Shown here: positions 8,300 to 18,708 of the stretch, piece by piece | Position numbering within the stretch: the first letter of the stretch is position 1 | How the letters are laid out: every line of letters starts with the position of its first letter | Assembly: GCF_002294995.1 (NCBI RefSeq) | Contig: NZ_NSGF01000008.1 | Coordinates: 62,001 to 126,000, forward strand | Reading direction: 5' to 3' | DNA: 64,000 bases | Source of the DNA: Mesorhizobium sp. WSM3860 | GTDB lineage: Bacteria > Pseudomonadota > Alphaproteobacteria > Rhizobiales > Rhizobiaceae | Position numbers and translations under genes: made by a program | The notes under the pieces: generated by a model | What the model saw: the letters and a program-made list of their open reading frames with translations, nothing else | Told to the model about the DNA's origin: nothing | Database searches by the model: none

Positions 8300-9352
8300 C
8301 TACTTCGCGTTCGGGTTCGGCATCCAGGCCGGCATGGCGACATCGGCATGGGCGAACTGCGGCAGCTTGGCCGACAGGTCCTCCATGTTCTTGATGTCCT
8401 TGTCGATGAGCTCCTTCTGGGTAATCAGCGTCGGCGGCACGATGACGTTGTGGCCGGGATCCTCGCCGGCGAGCAATTGCGCCAGCGCGCGCACCGAGAC
8501 CTGGCCGACCACGGCCGGGTTGGTGGCGGCGGTGGCTGCCCAGGCGCTGTCCGGCTCGCGCATCGCGGCGATGTCGGACGTCGATATGTCGGCCGAGTAG
8601 ATCTTGATGCCCTTGTTGAGGCCGGCCTCGTCGACGGCGATCTTCACGCCTTTGGCGAACTCGTCATAGGGCGCGAACATGACCTTGATGTCGGGATGCG
8701 CCTGCAGCACCGAGCGCGCCTGGTTGGCGACGGAATTGGCGATCGGATTGTCGAGGGTGCCGAACATGGCCACTTCGCTGATGCCTGAATGTTTCTTCTT
8801 CACGTCGACCCAGGTCTCGTTGCGGCGGTCGAGCGGGGCGATGCCGGCGACATAGACATAGCCGGCCTTCCAGGCGTCGCCATTGTCCTTGACCGCCTGT
8901 TCGAGCGCGAGGCGGGCGAGATCGCGGTCCGACTGCTCGATCTGCGGGATCTTCGGATTGTCGACGTTGACGTCGAAGGCGACGACCTTGATGCCGGCGT
9001 CGACCGCGCGCTGGGCGGCGTCCTTCATCGATTCCGTCAGGCCGTGCTGGATGATGATGCCCTGCACGCCGAGCGCGATCGCCTGGTCGACCATGTCGGC
9101 CTGGAGTGCCGCGTCCTGGCGGCTGTCCAGCACGCGCAGATCAACACCGAGCGCCTTGGCCTGCGCCTCGACGCCGGAGAGATAGGCCTGGAAGAAGTCA
9201 CCGGTGGAGAGATAGCGCACCAGCGCGATCTTGACGCCCGGCTTGTCGAATGGCGCCGGACGGTCCGCCGCCAATGCTGTGCCCTGCATTAGCAGCGCCG
9301 CGCCCGCGAGGCCGAGTGCGGCCTTCCCCAAAAGTCTTCTTGTGATGCTCAC
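8300..9352 (-). CDS. sugar ABC transporter, periplasmic substrate-binding protein (RbsB type)
   Basis: 350-residue type I periplasmic binding protein. The start is GTG at 9352 (VSITRRLLGK) preceded by CGGAGGAAG; upstream open sequence is not coding. It has a signal peptide with a hydrophobic core (LGLAGAALLMQGTALA) and cleavage after ALAADRP. The mature part has the ribose-binding fold (KIALVRYLSTGDFFQAYLSG). It is the last gene of the ATPase-permease-binding protein operon that is divergent from mtnK-mtnA, so the cargo is probably 5-methylthioribose or a related ribose derivative (inference from context). Confidence 0.88.
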   Translation of the reverse strand: MSITRRLLGKAALGLAGAALLMQGTALAADRPAPFDKPGVKIALVRYLSTGDFFQAYLSGVEAQAKALGVDLRVLDSRQDAALQADMVDQAIALGVQGIIIQHGLTESMKDAAQRAVDAGIKVVAFDVNVDNPKIPQIEQSDRDLARLALEQAVKDNGDAWKAGYVYVAGIAPLDRRNETWVDVKKKHSGISEVAMFGTLDNPIANSVANQARSVLQAHPDIKVMFAPYDEFAKGVKIAVDEAGLNKGIKIYSADISTSDIAAMREPDSAWAATAATNPAVVGQVSVRALAQLLAGEDPGHNVIVPPTLITQKELIDKDIKNMEDLSAKLPQFAHADVAMPAWMPNPNAK

Positions 9353-9392
9353 TTCGTCTTCCTCCGTTTTGTTCTCAATGCCCCGGTCGAAA

Positions 9393-10433
9393 CTATCTCT
9401 TGCCCCTGCCGGAAAGGGCGAAGGTGAAGACAAGGGCGACGACGAGCACCGCGCCCTTGACGAAATCCTGCGTGTAGTAAGGGGCGTTCATCATCGTCAG
9501 GCCCTGCAGCAGGACACCGACGAACACCGCGCCGACGGCCGTGCCGAAAGCGTTGGGCTTGGCGGCGCCGAGCACCGCGTAACCGATGAGCGCCGCGGCT
9601 ACTGCGTCGAGCAAGAGATTATTACCCGAGGCGATGTCGCCGCGTCCAAGCCGGGCAGCGAGCAAAATTCCGCCGATCGAGGCAAAAACTCCCGAAATCA
9701 CGTAGGCCCAGATTTTGTATGCCTTGACAGGGGCGCCGGCGAGCTCGGCGGCGCGTTCGTTGCTGCCGACGGCATACATCATGCGGCCGAAGCGGGTGTA
9801 TTCGAGGAAGAACCAGATGAGCGCGGCGAGCACGATGAGCACCACCACCGAGACCGGGATCAGGTTCGGAATGAAGAAGTCGATGCGGTGGCGGCCGAGC
9901 GCCAGGAAGGTCTCGCTGAACTTGCCATTGGCGACCGAGCCGTCGGGCATCGTCATGCCGGTGGCGATCGAGCGGCCTTCGGTCGGAATGCGCTGCAGGC
10001 CGAGCAGCAGGAACATCATGCCGAGCGTCGCGAGCAGATCCGGCACGCGCATGTAGACGATGAGCCAGCCGTTGATCAGGCCGACGACCGCGCCGATCAC
10101 CAGGCAGGCGATGACGGCGACGATGGCGTTCTGCTCCAGCACAACCATGGCATAGGAAGCCGCCATCATTGCGCTGGTGGCGACCGAGCCGATCGACAGA
10201 TCGAAGCCGCCGACGACAAGCGTCGCGGTGACGCCGAGTGCCAGCACGCCGGTGATCGCGACCGACTGGAAGATGAAGACGGCGCTTTGCGGCGAGGCGA
10301 AGCCGTCGGCGGCGATCGCGAAATAGGCGATCAGCCCGACCAGCAGGACGATGAAACCATAGCGGATAGCATAGTCGCGCAATGTCATCGAACGCTCCCG
10401 CGCTGCTGCCCTCTCCGCCAAACTGGAACTCAT
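9393..10433 (-). CDS. sugar ABC transporter permease (RbsC type)
   Basis: 346-residue inner-membrane permease of the BPD_transp_2 (ribose/xylose) family with about 8-10 hydrophobic helices, for example YGFIVLLVGLIAYFAIA and ILALGV-type segments, and the family loop VGGFDLSIGSVATSAMM. The start at 10433 has a GGAG upstream; an ATG at 10460 is less likely. It lies 40 bp upstream of the binding-protein gene and 33 bp downstream of the ATPase gene in one operon. Confidence 0.9.
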   Translation of the reverse strand: MSSSLAERAAARERSMTLRDYAIRYGFIVLLVGLIAYFAIAADGFASPQSAVFIFQSVAITGVLALGVTATLVVGGFDLSIGSVATSAMMAASYAMVVLEQNAIVAVIACLVIGAVVGLINGWLIVYMRVPDLLATLGMMFLLLGLQRIPTEGRSIATGMTMPDGSVANGKFSETFLALGRHRIDFFIPNLIPVSVVVLIVLAALIWFFLEYTRFGRMMYAVGSNERAAELAGAPVKAYKIWAYVISGVFASIGGILLAARLGRGDIASGNNLLLDAVAAALIGYAVLGAAKPNAFGTAVGAVFVGVLLQGLTMMNAPYYTQDFVKGAVLVVALVFTFALSGRGKR

Positions 10434-10466
10434 GCCTGCACTCCAAACCTCGTCATCCATACGATC

Positions 10467-11978
10467 TCACGCCGCGCTGGTGAGCGGCCCGCCGGCCACT
10501 TCAGCCAGCAGCCGATCGAGATCGATGTCATCGTTCCTGTGCTCGCCGACGATCGCGTGCTCCGACATCACCAGGATGCGGTCGGCGGTCTCCAGGGCCT
10601 CGTCGATTTCGGTGACGAAGAGCAGTGTGGCGCGGCCGTCGGCGCTCGCCCTGAGCTTGGTTGCGATGTCGCCCCGAGCCGAGATATCGACGCCCTGGAA
10701 CGGCTCGTCGAGGATGAACAGGCGCGAGGCCTGCGACATCCAGCGCGCGACCATCACCTTCTGCTGGTTGCCGCCCGAAAGCGCGGAAAGCTCGTCCTTC
10801 TCGGAGCGGCAGACGATGCCGAACTCGTCGATCTGGCGGCGTGCGGCAGCCCGCTCTGCCCGCTTCTTCATGACACCGAAGCCGGACATGCGCTTGAGAA
10901 ACGGCAGGCTGATGTTGCGTTCGATGTTGAAGCCGCCGACGATGCCGCTCATCGCGCGGTCCTTGGCCACAAGGAAGACGCCGGCAGCGATCGCCTCGCG
11001 CGCGGATCCCGGTGCGTAGGGCTTGCCGTCCATATGCATGGTGCCGGCGAGCGGCCTGCGCACGCCGAACAAAGTTTCGGCGAGCGCAGTCTTGCCGACG
11101 CCGACCAGGCCGGTGATCGCCACCACCTCCCCGGCGCCGAGCGTCATCGAGATCGGTCTGGCGCCGTGTGCCAGTTGCAGGCCTTGGGCGGTGAAGACCG
11201 CGCGCGCCGAGCTTCTGGCAATGACCCGGTCGAGAAGGATCTTGCGGCCGAGCATGGCATTGACAGCGCCCTCATAGTCGAGCGGCTTCCGGTCGAACAC
11301 GCCGGAGACGACGCCGTCGCGCATCGAGACGATGCGGTCTGCCAAGCGCCTGATGTCGGACATGCGATGCGAGATATAGAGGATCGCGACACCCTGCCCG
11401 CGCAGCCTGTCGATCAGCGCGAACAGCCGGTCGGCCTCGGCACTCGACAGCGAGGAGGTCGGCTCGTCGAGGATCAGCACTTTCGGCCGGTGCGCCATGG
11501 CGCGGGCAATCGCGACCATCTGACGATCGGCGAGCGAGAGGTCCGCGACGCGTGCCCTAAGATCGATCGTAAGCCCCATGCGGTCGGCGACGGCCCTGGC
11601 TTCGACGCGGACCTCGGCGGGCTTGAACAGCAGCGATGCGCCCTTGCCGCTCAGCCGGTCGAGCGTCAGGTTGGTGGCGACGTCGAGATCGGCGACAACG
11701 CCGTCATTGATGTTCTGATGAACGGTGACGACGCCGGCGCGGATCGCTTCTGCCGGCGAGCCGGGATCGAAGGCCTGGCCGGCGAGCCGCATCGTGCCGC
11801 CGCCGCGCGCGTAAACGCCGCTGATGATCTTGACCAAGGTGGATTTGCCGGCGCCGTTGGCACCCATCAGCACGGTGACCTCGCCCGCATAGAGGTCCAG
11901 CGAGATGCCGCCAAGCACCTCGTTCTGGCCGAAGGATTTCCTCAGGCCCTCCACACGGAACACGGCATCTGCGCCCAT
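10467..11978 (-). CDS. sugar ABC transporter ATP-binding protein, two-domain (RbsA type)
   Basis: 503-residue tandem ATPase. The first domain has Walker A GANGAGKS (39-46), signature LSLADRQ and Walker B LILDEPTS. The second has a modified Walker A GLVGVGKT near residue 290, signature LSGGNQQ and Walker B FILDEPFQG. The start at 11978 follows AGGGAGGAA. It is the first gene of the transporter operon; its promoter shares an inverted repeat with the divergent mtnK promoter. Confidence 0.92.
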   Translation of the reverse strand: MGADAVFRVEGLRKSFGQNEVLGGISLDLYAGEVTVLMGANGAGKSTLVKIISGVYARGGGTMRLAGQAFDPGSPAEAIRAGVVTVHQNINDGVVADLDVATNLTLDRLSGKGASLLFKPAEVRVEARAVADRMGLTIDLRARVADLSLADRQMVAIARAMAHRPKVLILDEPTSSLSSAEADRLFALIDRLRGQGVAILYISHRMSDIRRLADRIVSMRDGVVSGVFDRKPLDYEGAVNAMLGRKILLDRVIARSSARAVFTAQGLQLAHGARPISMTLGAGEVVAITGLVGVGKTALAETLFGVRRPLAGTMHMDGKPYAPGSAREAIAAGVFLVAKDRAMSGIVGGFNIERNISLPFLKRMSGFGVMKKRAERAAARRQIDEFGIVCRSEKDELSALSGGNQQKVMVARWMSQASRLFILDEPFQGVDISARGDIATKLRASADGRATLLFVTEIDEALETADRILVMSEHAIVGEHRNDDIDLDRLLAEVAGGPLTSAA

Positions 11979-11998
11979 TCGTTCCTCCCTGATCCATG

Positions 11999-12061
11999 AC
12001 GCTATGGGCTCACTCGGCAATTGTCAACACGATTGACAATTGCCAGAGCGCTCCCTAGCTT
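11999..12061. promoter_or_regulatory. divergent promoters fused through a 12-bp inverted repeat
   Basis: GGCAATTGTCAA (12016-12027) and its perfect inverse TTGACAATTGCC (12033-12044) are separated by CACGA. Each arm contains a TTGACA -35 box. Rightward, 17 bp separate it from TAGCTT (12056-12061), serving mtnK. Leftward, 17 bp separate it from TAGCGT (12004-11999), serving the ABC operon. A regulator dimer on this repeat would control both operons together. Boxes are seen in the sequence; activity and the regulator are inferred. Confidence 0.65.
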
Positions 12062-12115
12062 GGCCCCGCCGCCGTGGCTCCGCTATCGTTGGACACCACG
12101 CGCAGGAGGGAGAGG

Positions 12116-13384
12116 ATGACCGGGAAGTTCGAAGCATTGTCGGTGGGGACGCTGCCGAAGCGCCTCGGCGAGACCACGGCGCTAACCGAGCGCATTGGCA
12201 AGAACGCCAGCCGCTGGAAAGTACGCGAGGTTGGCGACGGCAATCTGAACCTCGTTTTCATCGTCGAGGGCGACCAGGGCGCGGCGGTGGTCAAGCAGGC
12301 GCTGCCCTATGTGCGGCTGGTCGGCGACAGCTGGCCGCTGCCTTTGAAGCGCTCCTTCTTCGAGTATCACGCGCTGAGGAGGCAAGAGCGCCGAGCGCCA
12401 GGCTCGGTGCCGGCGATCTATCATTTCGACGAGGACCAGGCGCTCATTGTCATGGAGTATCTGGCGCCGCCCTACATCATTCTGCGGCGCGCGCTGATCG
12501 AGGGCAGCGAGCTGCCGAACATTGCGCGCGACATCGGCCTGTTCATGGCCCGCACTTTGTTCCGCGGCTCGGACCTCTCAATGATGACAAGAGAGCGCAA
12601 GGCCGATCTCGCGCTGTTCGCCGACAATGTCGAGCTCTGCGACATCACCGAGAACCTGGTGTTCTCCGATCCTTATTTCGACGCCGAGATGAACCGGCAT
12701 ACCAGCCCGCAACTCGACCGCCTGGTGGCCGAATTGCGCGCCGACCGCGACCTCAAGGTCGAGGCGCAGCGGCTGAAGCACCTCTTCGCCGCCAATGCCG
12801 AAACACTGCTGCATGGCGACCTGCATTCCGGTTCGATCATGGTGACCGACACCGAGACCCGGATGATCGATCCGGAATTCGCCTTCTACGGCCCGATCGC
12901 CTTCGACGTCGGCATGCTGCTCGCCAATTTCTGGATGGCCTTCTTTTCGCAGTGCGGCCATGAGCAGAAAGGTAGCCGGGATTCGATGCGCGCCTACCTG
13001 CTTAAGGTCACGGCCGAGAGCTGGGCGGTGTTCCGCGCCGAGTTTTCGCATCTGTGGCGGACCGAGCGCACCGGCATCCTCTACCAGAAGAGCCTGTTCG
13101 AGGATCAGGGCGACCTGCTCGGTTCCGAACAGGCGCTCGACCACATGCTTTCCGGCATCTGGACCGACCTGCTCGGCTTCGCCGGCATCGAGGTGCACCG
13201 GCGTATCCTAGGCCTCGCCCACAATGCCGATTTCGAGACCATTGCCGACGCAGACCTGCGCGCCAAATGTGAAGCAAAGGCGCTGCGCTTCGGCCGCCAC
13301 ATCGCCGTCAACCGGCGTCAGATCCACAGCATCGACGAGGTCAACGCATTGGCCGCGCTGATCGAACAGGAGAAGAGCCTTTGA
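12116..13384 (+). CDS. mtnK: S-methyl-5-thioribose kinase
   Basis: Phosphorylates 5-methylthioribose to its 1-phosphate in methionine salvage. 422 residues, APH/choline-kinase fold: [10 protein letters not shown] and [10 protein letters not shown] in the N-lobe, catalytic loop [12 protein letters not shown] and metal-binding [15 protein letters not shown]. The ATG at 12116 follows AGGAGGGAGAGG. The stop overlaps the TTG start of mtnA, indicating translational coupling. Confidence 0.93.
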   Translation: MTGKFEALSVGTLPKRLGETTALTERIGKNASRWKVREVGDGNLNLVFIVEGDQGAAVVKQALPYVRLVGDSWPLPLKRSFFEYHALRRQERRAPGSVPAIYHFDEDQALIVMEYLAPPYIILRRALIEGSELPNIARDIGLFMARTLFRGSDLSMMTRERKADLALFADNVELCDITENLVFSDPYFDAEMNRHTSPQLDRLVAELRADRDLKVEAQRLKHLFAANAETLLHGDLHSGSIMVTDTETRMIDPEFAFYGPIAFDVGMLLANFWMAFFSQCGHEQKGSRDSMRAYLLKVTAESWAVFRAEFSHLWRTERTGILYQKSLFEDQGDLLGSEQALDHMLSGIWTDLLGFAGIEVHRRILGLAHNADFETIADADLRAKCEAKALRFGRHIAVNRRQIHSIDEVNALAALIEQEKSL

Positions 13385-14475
13385 ACGTCGGCGAACGCCA
13401 CTACCGCACAATTTGGCTCAGCGACGACAAACGCTCGGTCGAGATCATCGACCAGCGCTGGCTACCGCATGAGTTTCGCATCGAGACGATCGGAACCGTT
13501 GCCGGCATCGCCACCGCGATCCGCGACATGTGGGTGCGCGGCGCGCCGCTGATCGGCGTCACCGCCGCCTACGGCGTCGCCATCCAGATGACCGATGATC
13601 CATCGGACGAAGCGCTCGACGCGGTTTGGGAGACGCTGCACAAAACGCGACCGACGGCGATCAACCTGCGCTGGGCGCTGGACGAGATGCGGCGCTTTCT
13701 CAAACCGCTGGCGCCGGGAGAGCGGGCCGAGGCCGCCTACCGGCGCGCCGCCGAGATCGCCGACGAGGATGTCGGGCTCAATCGCGCCATCGGCGAGAAC
13801 GGGCTTGCCATCATCAAGGAGATCGCGGCGAAGAAGAAGCCGGGCGAGACAGTCAACATTCTCACCCATTGCAATGCCGGCTGGCTGGCGACGGTCGACT
13901 ACGGCACCGCCACGGCGCCGATCTATCTGGCGACGGAAGCCGGTATTCCCGTGCATGTCTATGTCGACGAGACCAGGCCGCGCAACCAGGGCGCCCAGCT
14001 GACCGCCTGGGAAATGGCCGGCCACGGCGTACCGCATACGCTGATCGTCGATAACGCCGGCGGGCATCTGATGCAGCATGGCGACATCGACATGGTGATC
14101 GTCGGCACCGACCGCACGACGGCCAATGGCGATGTCTGCAACAAGATCGGCACCTATCTCAAGGCTTTAGCCGCCGCCGACAACGACGTCCCTTTCTATG
14201 TCGCGCTCCCCTCGCCCACCATCGACTGGACGGTCGCCGACGGGCTTGCGGAAATCCCGATCGAGGAGCGCGCCAGTGACGAGGTTTCGTTGGTGTGGGG
14301 TAAGACGGCCGACGGCAAGGTCGCGCAGGTGCGCGTCTCGCCCGACGCAACGCCGGCGGCAAACCCCGCCTTCGACGTGACGCCGGCTCGGCTGGTGACA
14401 GGGCTGATCACCGAGCGCGGCGTGGCGAAGGCTTCGCGCGAGGGGCTGAAGGCGATGTTTCCCGAGCGGGGATAA
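13381..14475 (+). CDS. mtnA: S-methyl-5-thioribose-1-phosphate isomerase
   Basis: Converts methylthioribose 1-phosphate to methylthioribulose 1-phosphate. 364 residues, eIF2B-alpha-like fold. Catalytic Cys164 (LTHCNAGW) and Asp244 ([15 protein letters not shown]) are both present. The start is a TTG at 13381 overlapping the mtnK stop, with AGGAGA upstream; the resulting N-terminus [12 protein letters not shown] fits the family. The later salvage genes (mtnB, C, D) are not in the window, so the fate of the product is unclear. Confidence 0.93.
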   Translation: MNVGERHYRTIWLSDDKRSVEIIDQRWLPHEFRIETIGTVAGIATAIRDMWVRGAPLIGVTAAYGVAIQMTDDPSDEALDAVWETLHKTRPTAINLRWALDEMRRFLKPLAPGERAEAAYRRAAEIADEDVGLNRAIGENGLAIIKEIAAKKKPGETVNILTHCNAGWLATVDYGTATAPIYLATEAGIPVHVYVDETRPRNQGAQLTAWEMAGHGVPHTLIVDNAGGHLMQHGDIDMVIVGTDRTTANGDVCNKIGTYLKALAAADNDVPFYVALPSPTIDWTVADGLAEIPIEERASDEVSLVWGKTADGKVAQVRVSPDATPAANPAFDVTPARLVTGLITERGVAKASREGLKAMFPERG

Positions 14476-14571
14476 TCTCCCCCCTTGAGGGGGAGATGTC
14501 GCCGAAGGCGACAGAGGGGGTCGGTTCGACTGGGCTGGCCTGCCGGCCATCTCCCCCTCAAGGGGGGAGAT
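14475..14571. repeat. rhizobial intergenic palindromic element with 24-bp perfect arms
   Basis: The outer arms 14475-14498 and 14548-14571 are perfect inverse copies built on CTCCCCCTTGAGGGGG. Inside lie a GTCGCCGAAGGCGAC hairpin (14498-14512) followed by AGAGGGGG, and a GGCCTGCCGGCC hairpin. It starts at the mtnA stop codon and may serve as the 3' end of that transcript. Confidence 0.75.
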
Positions 14572-14594
14572 CAGCGCTCCATAGACGGCGCCAA

Positions 14595-14623
14595 TTGACA
14601 TCAATAGTCCGTCCCTTCATACA
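14595..14623 (+). promoter_or_regulatory. probable sigma-70 promoter of the ribH2 transcript
   Basis: TTGACA at 14595-14600, 17-bp spacer, CATACA at 14618-14623. The predicted start lies a few bases before the FMN riboswitch aptamer, as expected for a leader that begins with the switch. The -10 box is weak. Confidence 0.5.
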
Positions 14624-14633
14624 AACCGCGTTA

Positions 14634-15324
<691 letters not shown>

Positions 15325-15423
15325 GCTCGATCTGGGCCGGATTTCAGCCCTGCAATAAGAATTGCGGCCGAAAAGGCTTCAAAAGGTTGCGGTAGCTTAG
15401 AAATCCGGCCAGAAGCAACGGGG

Positions 15424-15445
15424 CCGCCCGCCCGGGCGGTCTTTT
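15424..15445 (+). terminator. rho-independent terminator after ribH2
   Basis: Stem CCGCCC / GGGCGG with loop GCCC followed by TCTTTT, 100 bp after the ribH2 stop and 38 bp before fba. Confidence 0.6.
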
Positions 15446-15482
15446 CAAACACGGGCTAGAACCAGATACGGGAGACTATTCG

Positions 15483-16547
15483 TTGGCTCGCATCACACTG
15501 AGACAATTGCTCGACCATGCCGCCGAACACGGCTATGGCGTGCCTGCCTTCAACATGAACAACATGGAACAGGGCCTCGCCATCATGGAGGCGGCCGAGG
15601 AGACCAAGTCGCCGGTCATCCTCCAGGCGAGCCGCGGGGCGCGCGCCTACGCCAATGATGTCGTACTGGCCAAGCTGATCGACGCGCTGGTCGAGATCCA
15701 TCCCGACATTCCGGTCTGCATGCATCTCGACCACGGCAACAACGAAGCGACCTGCGTCACCGCGATCCAGTACGGCTTCACCTCGGTGATGATGGACGGC
15801 TCGCTGAAGGAGGACGGCAAGTCGCCGGCGGATTACGCCTATAATTCCGGCATCACGCGCCGCGTCGTCGATATGGCGCATTGGGGCGGTGTCTCGGTGG
15901 AAGGCGAGATCGGCGTGCTCGGCTCGCTGGAGAGCGGCGGCGGCGAGCAGGAGGACGGTCACGGCGTCGAAGGCGCCATCAGCCACGATCAGTTGCTTAC
16001 AGACCCGGTGCAGGCCGAGCAGTTCGTGCGCGACACCCATGTCGATGCGCTGGCGGTGGCCATGGGCACCAGCCACGGCGCCTATAAATTCTCGCGCAAG
16101 CCCGATGGCGCAGTGCTGGCGATGAGCGTGATCGAGGAGATCCATCGCCGCCTGCCCAACATGCACCTGGTCATGCACGGCTCATCCTCGGTGCCGGAGG
16201 AACTGCAGGAGATCATCAACAAATATGGCGGCCAGATGAAGCCGACCTGGGGTGTGCCGGTGGAAGAGATCCAGCGTGGCATCAAGCACGGCGTGCGCAA
16301 GATCAACATCGACACCGACAACCGCATGGCGCTGACCGGCGCGATCCGCAAAGTGCTGATCGAAAACCCTTCCGAGTTCGATCCGCGCAAATATCTGACG
16401 CCGGCGATGGCGGCGATGAAGAAGCTCTGCAAGGAGCGCTTCGAGCAGTTCGGCACAGCCGGCAACGCGCCGAAGATCAAGCCGATCCCGTTGTCGGACA
16501 TGGCCAAGCGCTACAAGTCCGGCAGCCTCGACCCGAAGTTCGGCTGA
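15483..16547 (+). CDS. fba: class II fructose-bisphosphate aldolase
   Basis: Zinc-dependent cleavage of fructose 1,6-bisphosphate to DHAP and glyceraldehyde 3-phosphate. 354 residues, the Calvin-cycle (CbbA-like) subtype. HLDHGNN at 81-87 supplies metal ligand His84 and catalytic Asp83; [30 protein letters not shown] and [11 protein letters not shown] follow, and NIDTDNRMA binds phosphate. The start is TTG at 15483 after GGGAG; no ATG fits the conserved N-terminus [10 protein letters not shown]. Single gene with a hairpin downstream. Confidence 0.93.
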   Translation: MARITLRQLLDHAAEHGYGVPAFNMNNMEQGLAIMEAAEETKSPVILQASRGARAYANDVVLAKLIDALVEIHPDIPVCMHLDHGNNEATCVTAIQYGFTSVMMDGSLKEDGKSPADYAYNSGITRRVVDMAHWGGVSVEGEIGVLGSLESGGGEQEDGHGVEGAISHDQLLTDPVQAEQFVRDTHVDALAVAMGTSHGAYKFSRKPDGAVLAMSVIEEIHRRLPNMHLVMHGSSSVPEELQEIINKYGGQMKPTWGVPVEEIQRGIKHGVRKINIDTDNRMALTGAIRKVLIENPSEFDPRKYLTPAMAAMKKLCKERFEQFGTAGNAPKIKPIPLSDMAKRYKSGSLDPKFG

Positions 16548-16556
16548 GCCAACTCC

Positions 16557-16587
16557 TCCCGCGACCGGGTTCCAGCCGGTCGCGGGA
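16557..16587 (+). terminator. strong hairpin downstream of fba
   Basis: Perfect 12-bp stem TCCCGCGACCGG / CCGGTCGCGGGA with a 7-base loop, ten bases after the fba stop. There is no T-run, so it may stabilise the 3' end rather than terminate alone. Confidence 0.5.
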
Positions 16588-16726
16588 GCACGCCCGCCCT
16601 CCCCCACAGCAGCAATTCGGCGGAACTCCATGTCATCGGCATCGGTCAAGGAACCATCCATGGCCGAGCTTAGTTGAACTGTCCTGACGCAATGGAGGGT
16701 GCGCCGACCGGCGTCGCCGACGGGAA

Positions 16727-17452
16727 ATGCTCGAGCCGCTCTGCTGCGACATGCCGCTTCATCCAACCTGGCCGGATCTCGTTGCGCGGATGTTGCTGAC
16801 ACTGGTCGCGGGCTTCCTCATTGGCTTGAATCGCGAGGCGCGCGGCCATTCCGCGGGCCTGCGGACGACCATCCTGGTCGGCCTCGCGGCATGCGTCGCC
16901 ATGGTCCAGGCCAACATGCTGCTCGACATTGCCGGCAAGGGACCGGACTCATTCGTGCGCATCGATGTGATGCGCTTCCCGCTCGGCGTGCTCACCGGCG
17001 TCGGCTTCATCGGCGGTGGCGCCATCCTCAGGCGCGGCGATCTCGTCACCGGGGTGACCACCGCCGCCACCATGTGGGTCATGACGATGATCGGGCTGGC
17101 CTTCGGCGGCGGCCAGTTCGGTCTCGGCGCGATTGCGACGGTATTGACCCTGGTGACACTGCAGGCCCTGAAATGGGTCGATCTCAATATCTCGCGTGAC
17201 CACAAGGCGGTCATCTCGGTCTCGTGGGCCAAGAATTCACCGCCGGACCTTCAGGAGATGGTACGCCCGCTCGGCTATTCGGCACGCTTCATGGGCATGG
17301 AACACGACACCGACCGCGATCGCTTTGTGTATTCCTTCATGGTTCAATGGAAACAGCCTGACGCGATCTCACCTTCGACGGACGCACTGGCGCTTGTCGG
17401 CGAGCACTGCACGGTCGAGCGGTTCGAGGTGATCAGCGAAAAGCCGTCCTGA
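16727..17452 (+). CDS. MgtC/SapB family membrane protein
   Basis: 241 residues. The N-terminal 140 residues hold four to five hydrophobic helices with the MgtC signatures GFLIGLNREARGHSAGLRT and GVGFIGGGAILRRGD followed by GVTTAATMWV. The C-terminal 90 residues form a soluble ACT-like domain. MgtC proteins act at the inner membrane in adaptation to low magnesium or acid stress. The ATG at 16727 is used; an internal ATG at 16751 is possible. A single gene. Confidence 0.85.
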   Translation: MLEPLCCDMPLHPTWPDLVARMLLTLVAGFLIGLNREARGHSAGLRTTILVGLAACVAMVQANMLLDIAGKGPDSFVRIDVMRFPLGVLTGVGFIGGGAILRRGDLVTGVTTAATMWVMTMIGLAFGGGQFGLGAIATVLTLVTLQALKWVDLNISRDHKAVISVSWAKNSPPDLQEMVRPLGYSARFMGMEHDTDRDRFVYSFMVQWKQPDAISPSTDALALVGEHCTVERFEVISEKPS

Positions 17453-17475
17453 GCGACGCCGCCACTTCAGCAAAT

Positions 17476-18708
17476 TCACTCGGCCGCGCCTGGCGTTTCG
17501 GCGTCGGCGCGAACAAGCTTGATGTCGGCGCCGGCAGCCCAGGCGCCGATGTCCTCCCGGCGCAGCGCCGCCGCCATCATGTCGGGAAAATGGTCCGGCG
17601 TGCAGGCGAAGACCGGGACGCCCAACGCCGCAACCGAGCCGGCCATGGAGGAGTCGTAGCCGGGACGGCCCTGGTCAGTGAGCGCCAGAAGCACAACGAC
17701 ATTGACGCCCGACCGCACCAGCGCAGCCAGCCGACGAAGCAGTTCCTGGCCGTTGCCGCCTTCGTAGAGGTCGGTGATGAGGACGAAATGCGCCTTGGTC
17801 GGCCGCTCGATGCGCTCGGCGCAATAGGCGACGGCCTGGTTGATGTCGGTTCCCCCGCCAAGCTGGACGCCGAACAGCACTTCGACCGGATCGCTGAGCT
17901 CTTCCGTCAGGTCGACGATCGCGGTGTCGAAGCAGACGAGCTTGGTGCGCACGACCGGCAAGGAGGCCATCACGGCCGCGAAGATCGAGGCGTAGATAAC
18001 CGAGCTTGCCATCGAGCCGGACTGATCGACGCAGAGCGTCACTTCGTCGAGGTCGACCAGCCGACGCTGGCGGCGCATGAAGCCGACGAGCTTTTCCGGC
18101 ACCACGGTCTTGTGGTCTGGCTGGTAATGGCGAAGGTTCGCCGCGATCGTGCGCGGCCAGTCGATGTCGCGCTGCCGCGGCCGGTTGGTGCGCCTGGAAC
18201 GGTCGAGCGCGCCGCGGATCGCCTCGGCGGTCTTCTGCTCGAGACGCTGCATCAGCTTGGCGACGATGTCGGAAATGATCGAGCGGGCGATGTCCTTGGT
18301 CTTTTCCGGCATCGCCGAGCGCAACGAGACCAGATCGGCAACGAGATTGACGTCGGCCTCGATCGCCTTGAGGAATTCCGGCTCCATCAGCATCTGCTTC
18401 AGGTTCAGCCGCTCGAAGGCGTCCTTCTGCACGACCTGGACCACCTGCTCAGGGAAGAAGGCGCGGATATCGCCCATCCATTGCGCGACGCGCGGCGCCG
18501 AGCGGCCGAGCCCGCCACGCCGCTTGCGCGGATCGCCGGCGTCGCCGCTGCCATCGCCATAGAGCGCGTCGAGCGCAGCCGAAAGCCGGCGATCCTCCGT
18601 CGACAGCGCCGAGGAGGACTCATCGTCGGCGCCGATCGCCAGGCGCCACCGGCGCTCCCGCTTCCCCTCCGCAGGATCGAGGTCCGGCCCGATCGTTTCA
18701 TCATCCAT
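17476..18708 (-). CDS. VWA domain protein of the MoxR-DUF5682 cassette
   Basis: 410 residues. The N-terminal half (1-215) is helical and charged; the VWA domain starts near 222. The MIDAS metal site is intact: Asp228, Ser230, Ser232 (VDQSGSM), Thr287 (GGGTDIN) and Asp313 (ITDLYEGG). No signal peptide or transmembrane helix is visible, so it is cytoplasmic. The start at 18708 overlaps the stop of the DUF5682 gene (ATGGATGA). MoxR ATPases usually act with a VWA partner as a chaperone pair; here it closes a five-gene operon. Confidence 0.85.
   Translation of the reverse strand: MDDETIGPDLDPAEGKRERRWRLAIGADDESSSALSTEDRRLSAALDALYGDGSGDAGDPRKRRGGLGRSAPRVAQWMGDIRAFFPEQVVQVVQKDAFERLNLKQMLMEPEFLKAIEADVNLVADLVSLRSAMPEKTKDIARSIISDIVAKLMQRLEQKTAEAIRGALDRSRRTNRPRQRDIDWPRTIAANLRHYQPDHKTVVPEKLVGFMRRQRRLVDLDEVTLCVDQSGSMASSVIYASIFAAVMASLPVVRTKLVCFDTAIVDLTEELSDPVEVLFGVQLGGGTDINQAVAYCAERIERPTKAHFVLITDLYEGGNGQELLRRLAALVRSGVNVVVLLALTDQGRPGYDSSMAGSVAALGVPVFACTPDHFPDMMAAALRREDIGAWAAGADIKLVRADAETPGAAE

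Noticed and set aside
9231..11999. A 922-codon plus-strand frame across the ABC transporter operon
   Set aside because: It covers three well-supported minus-strand genes; low-complexity His/Arg/Asp composition and no motif. Treated as a GC artefact, as is the 748-codon minus frame at 57093-59339.
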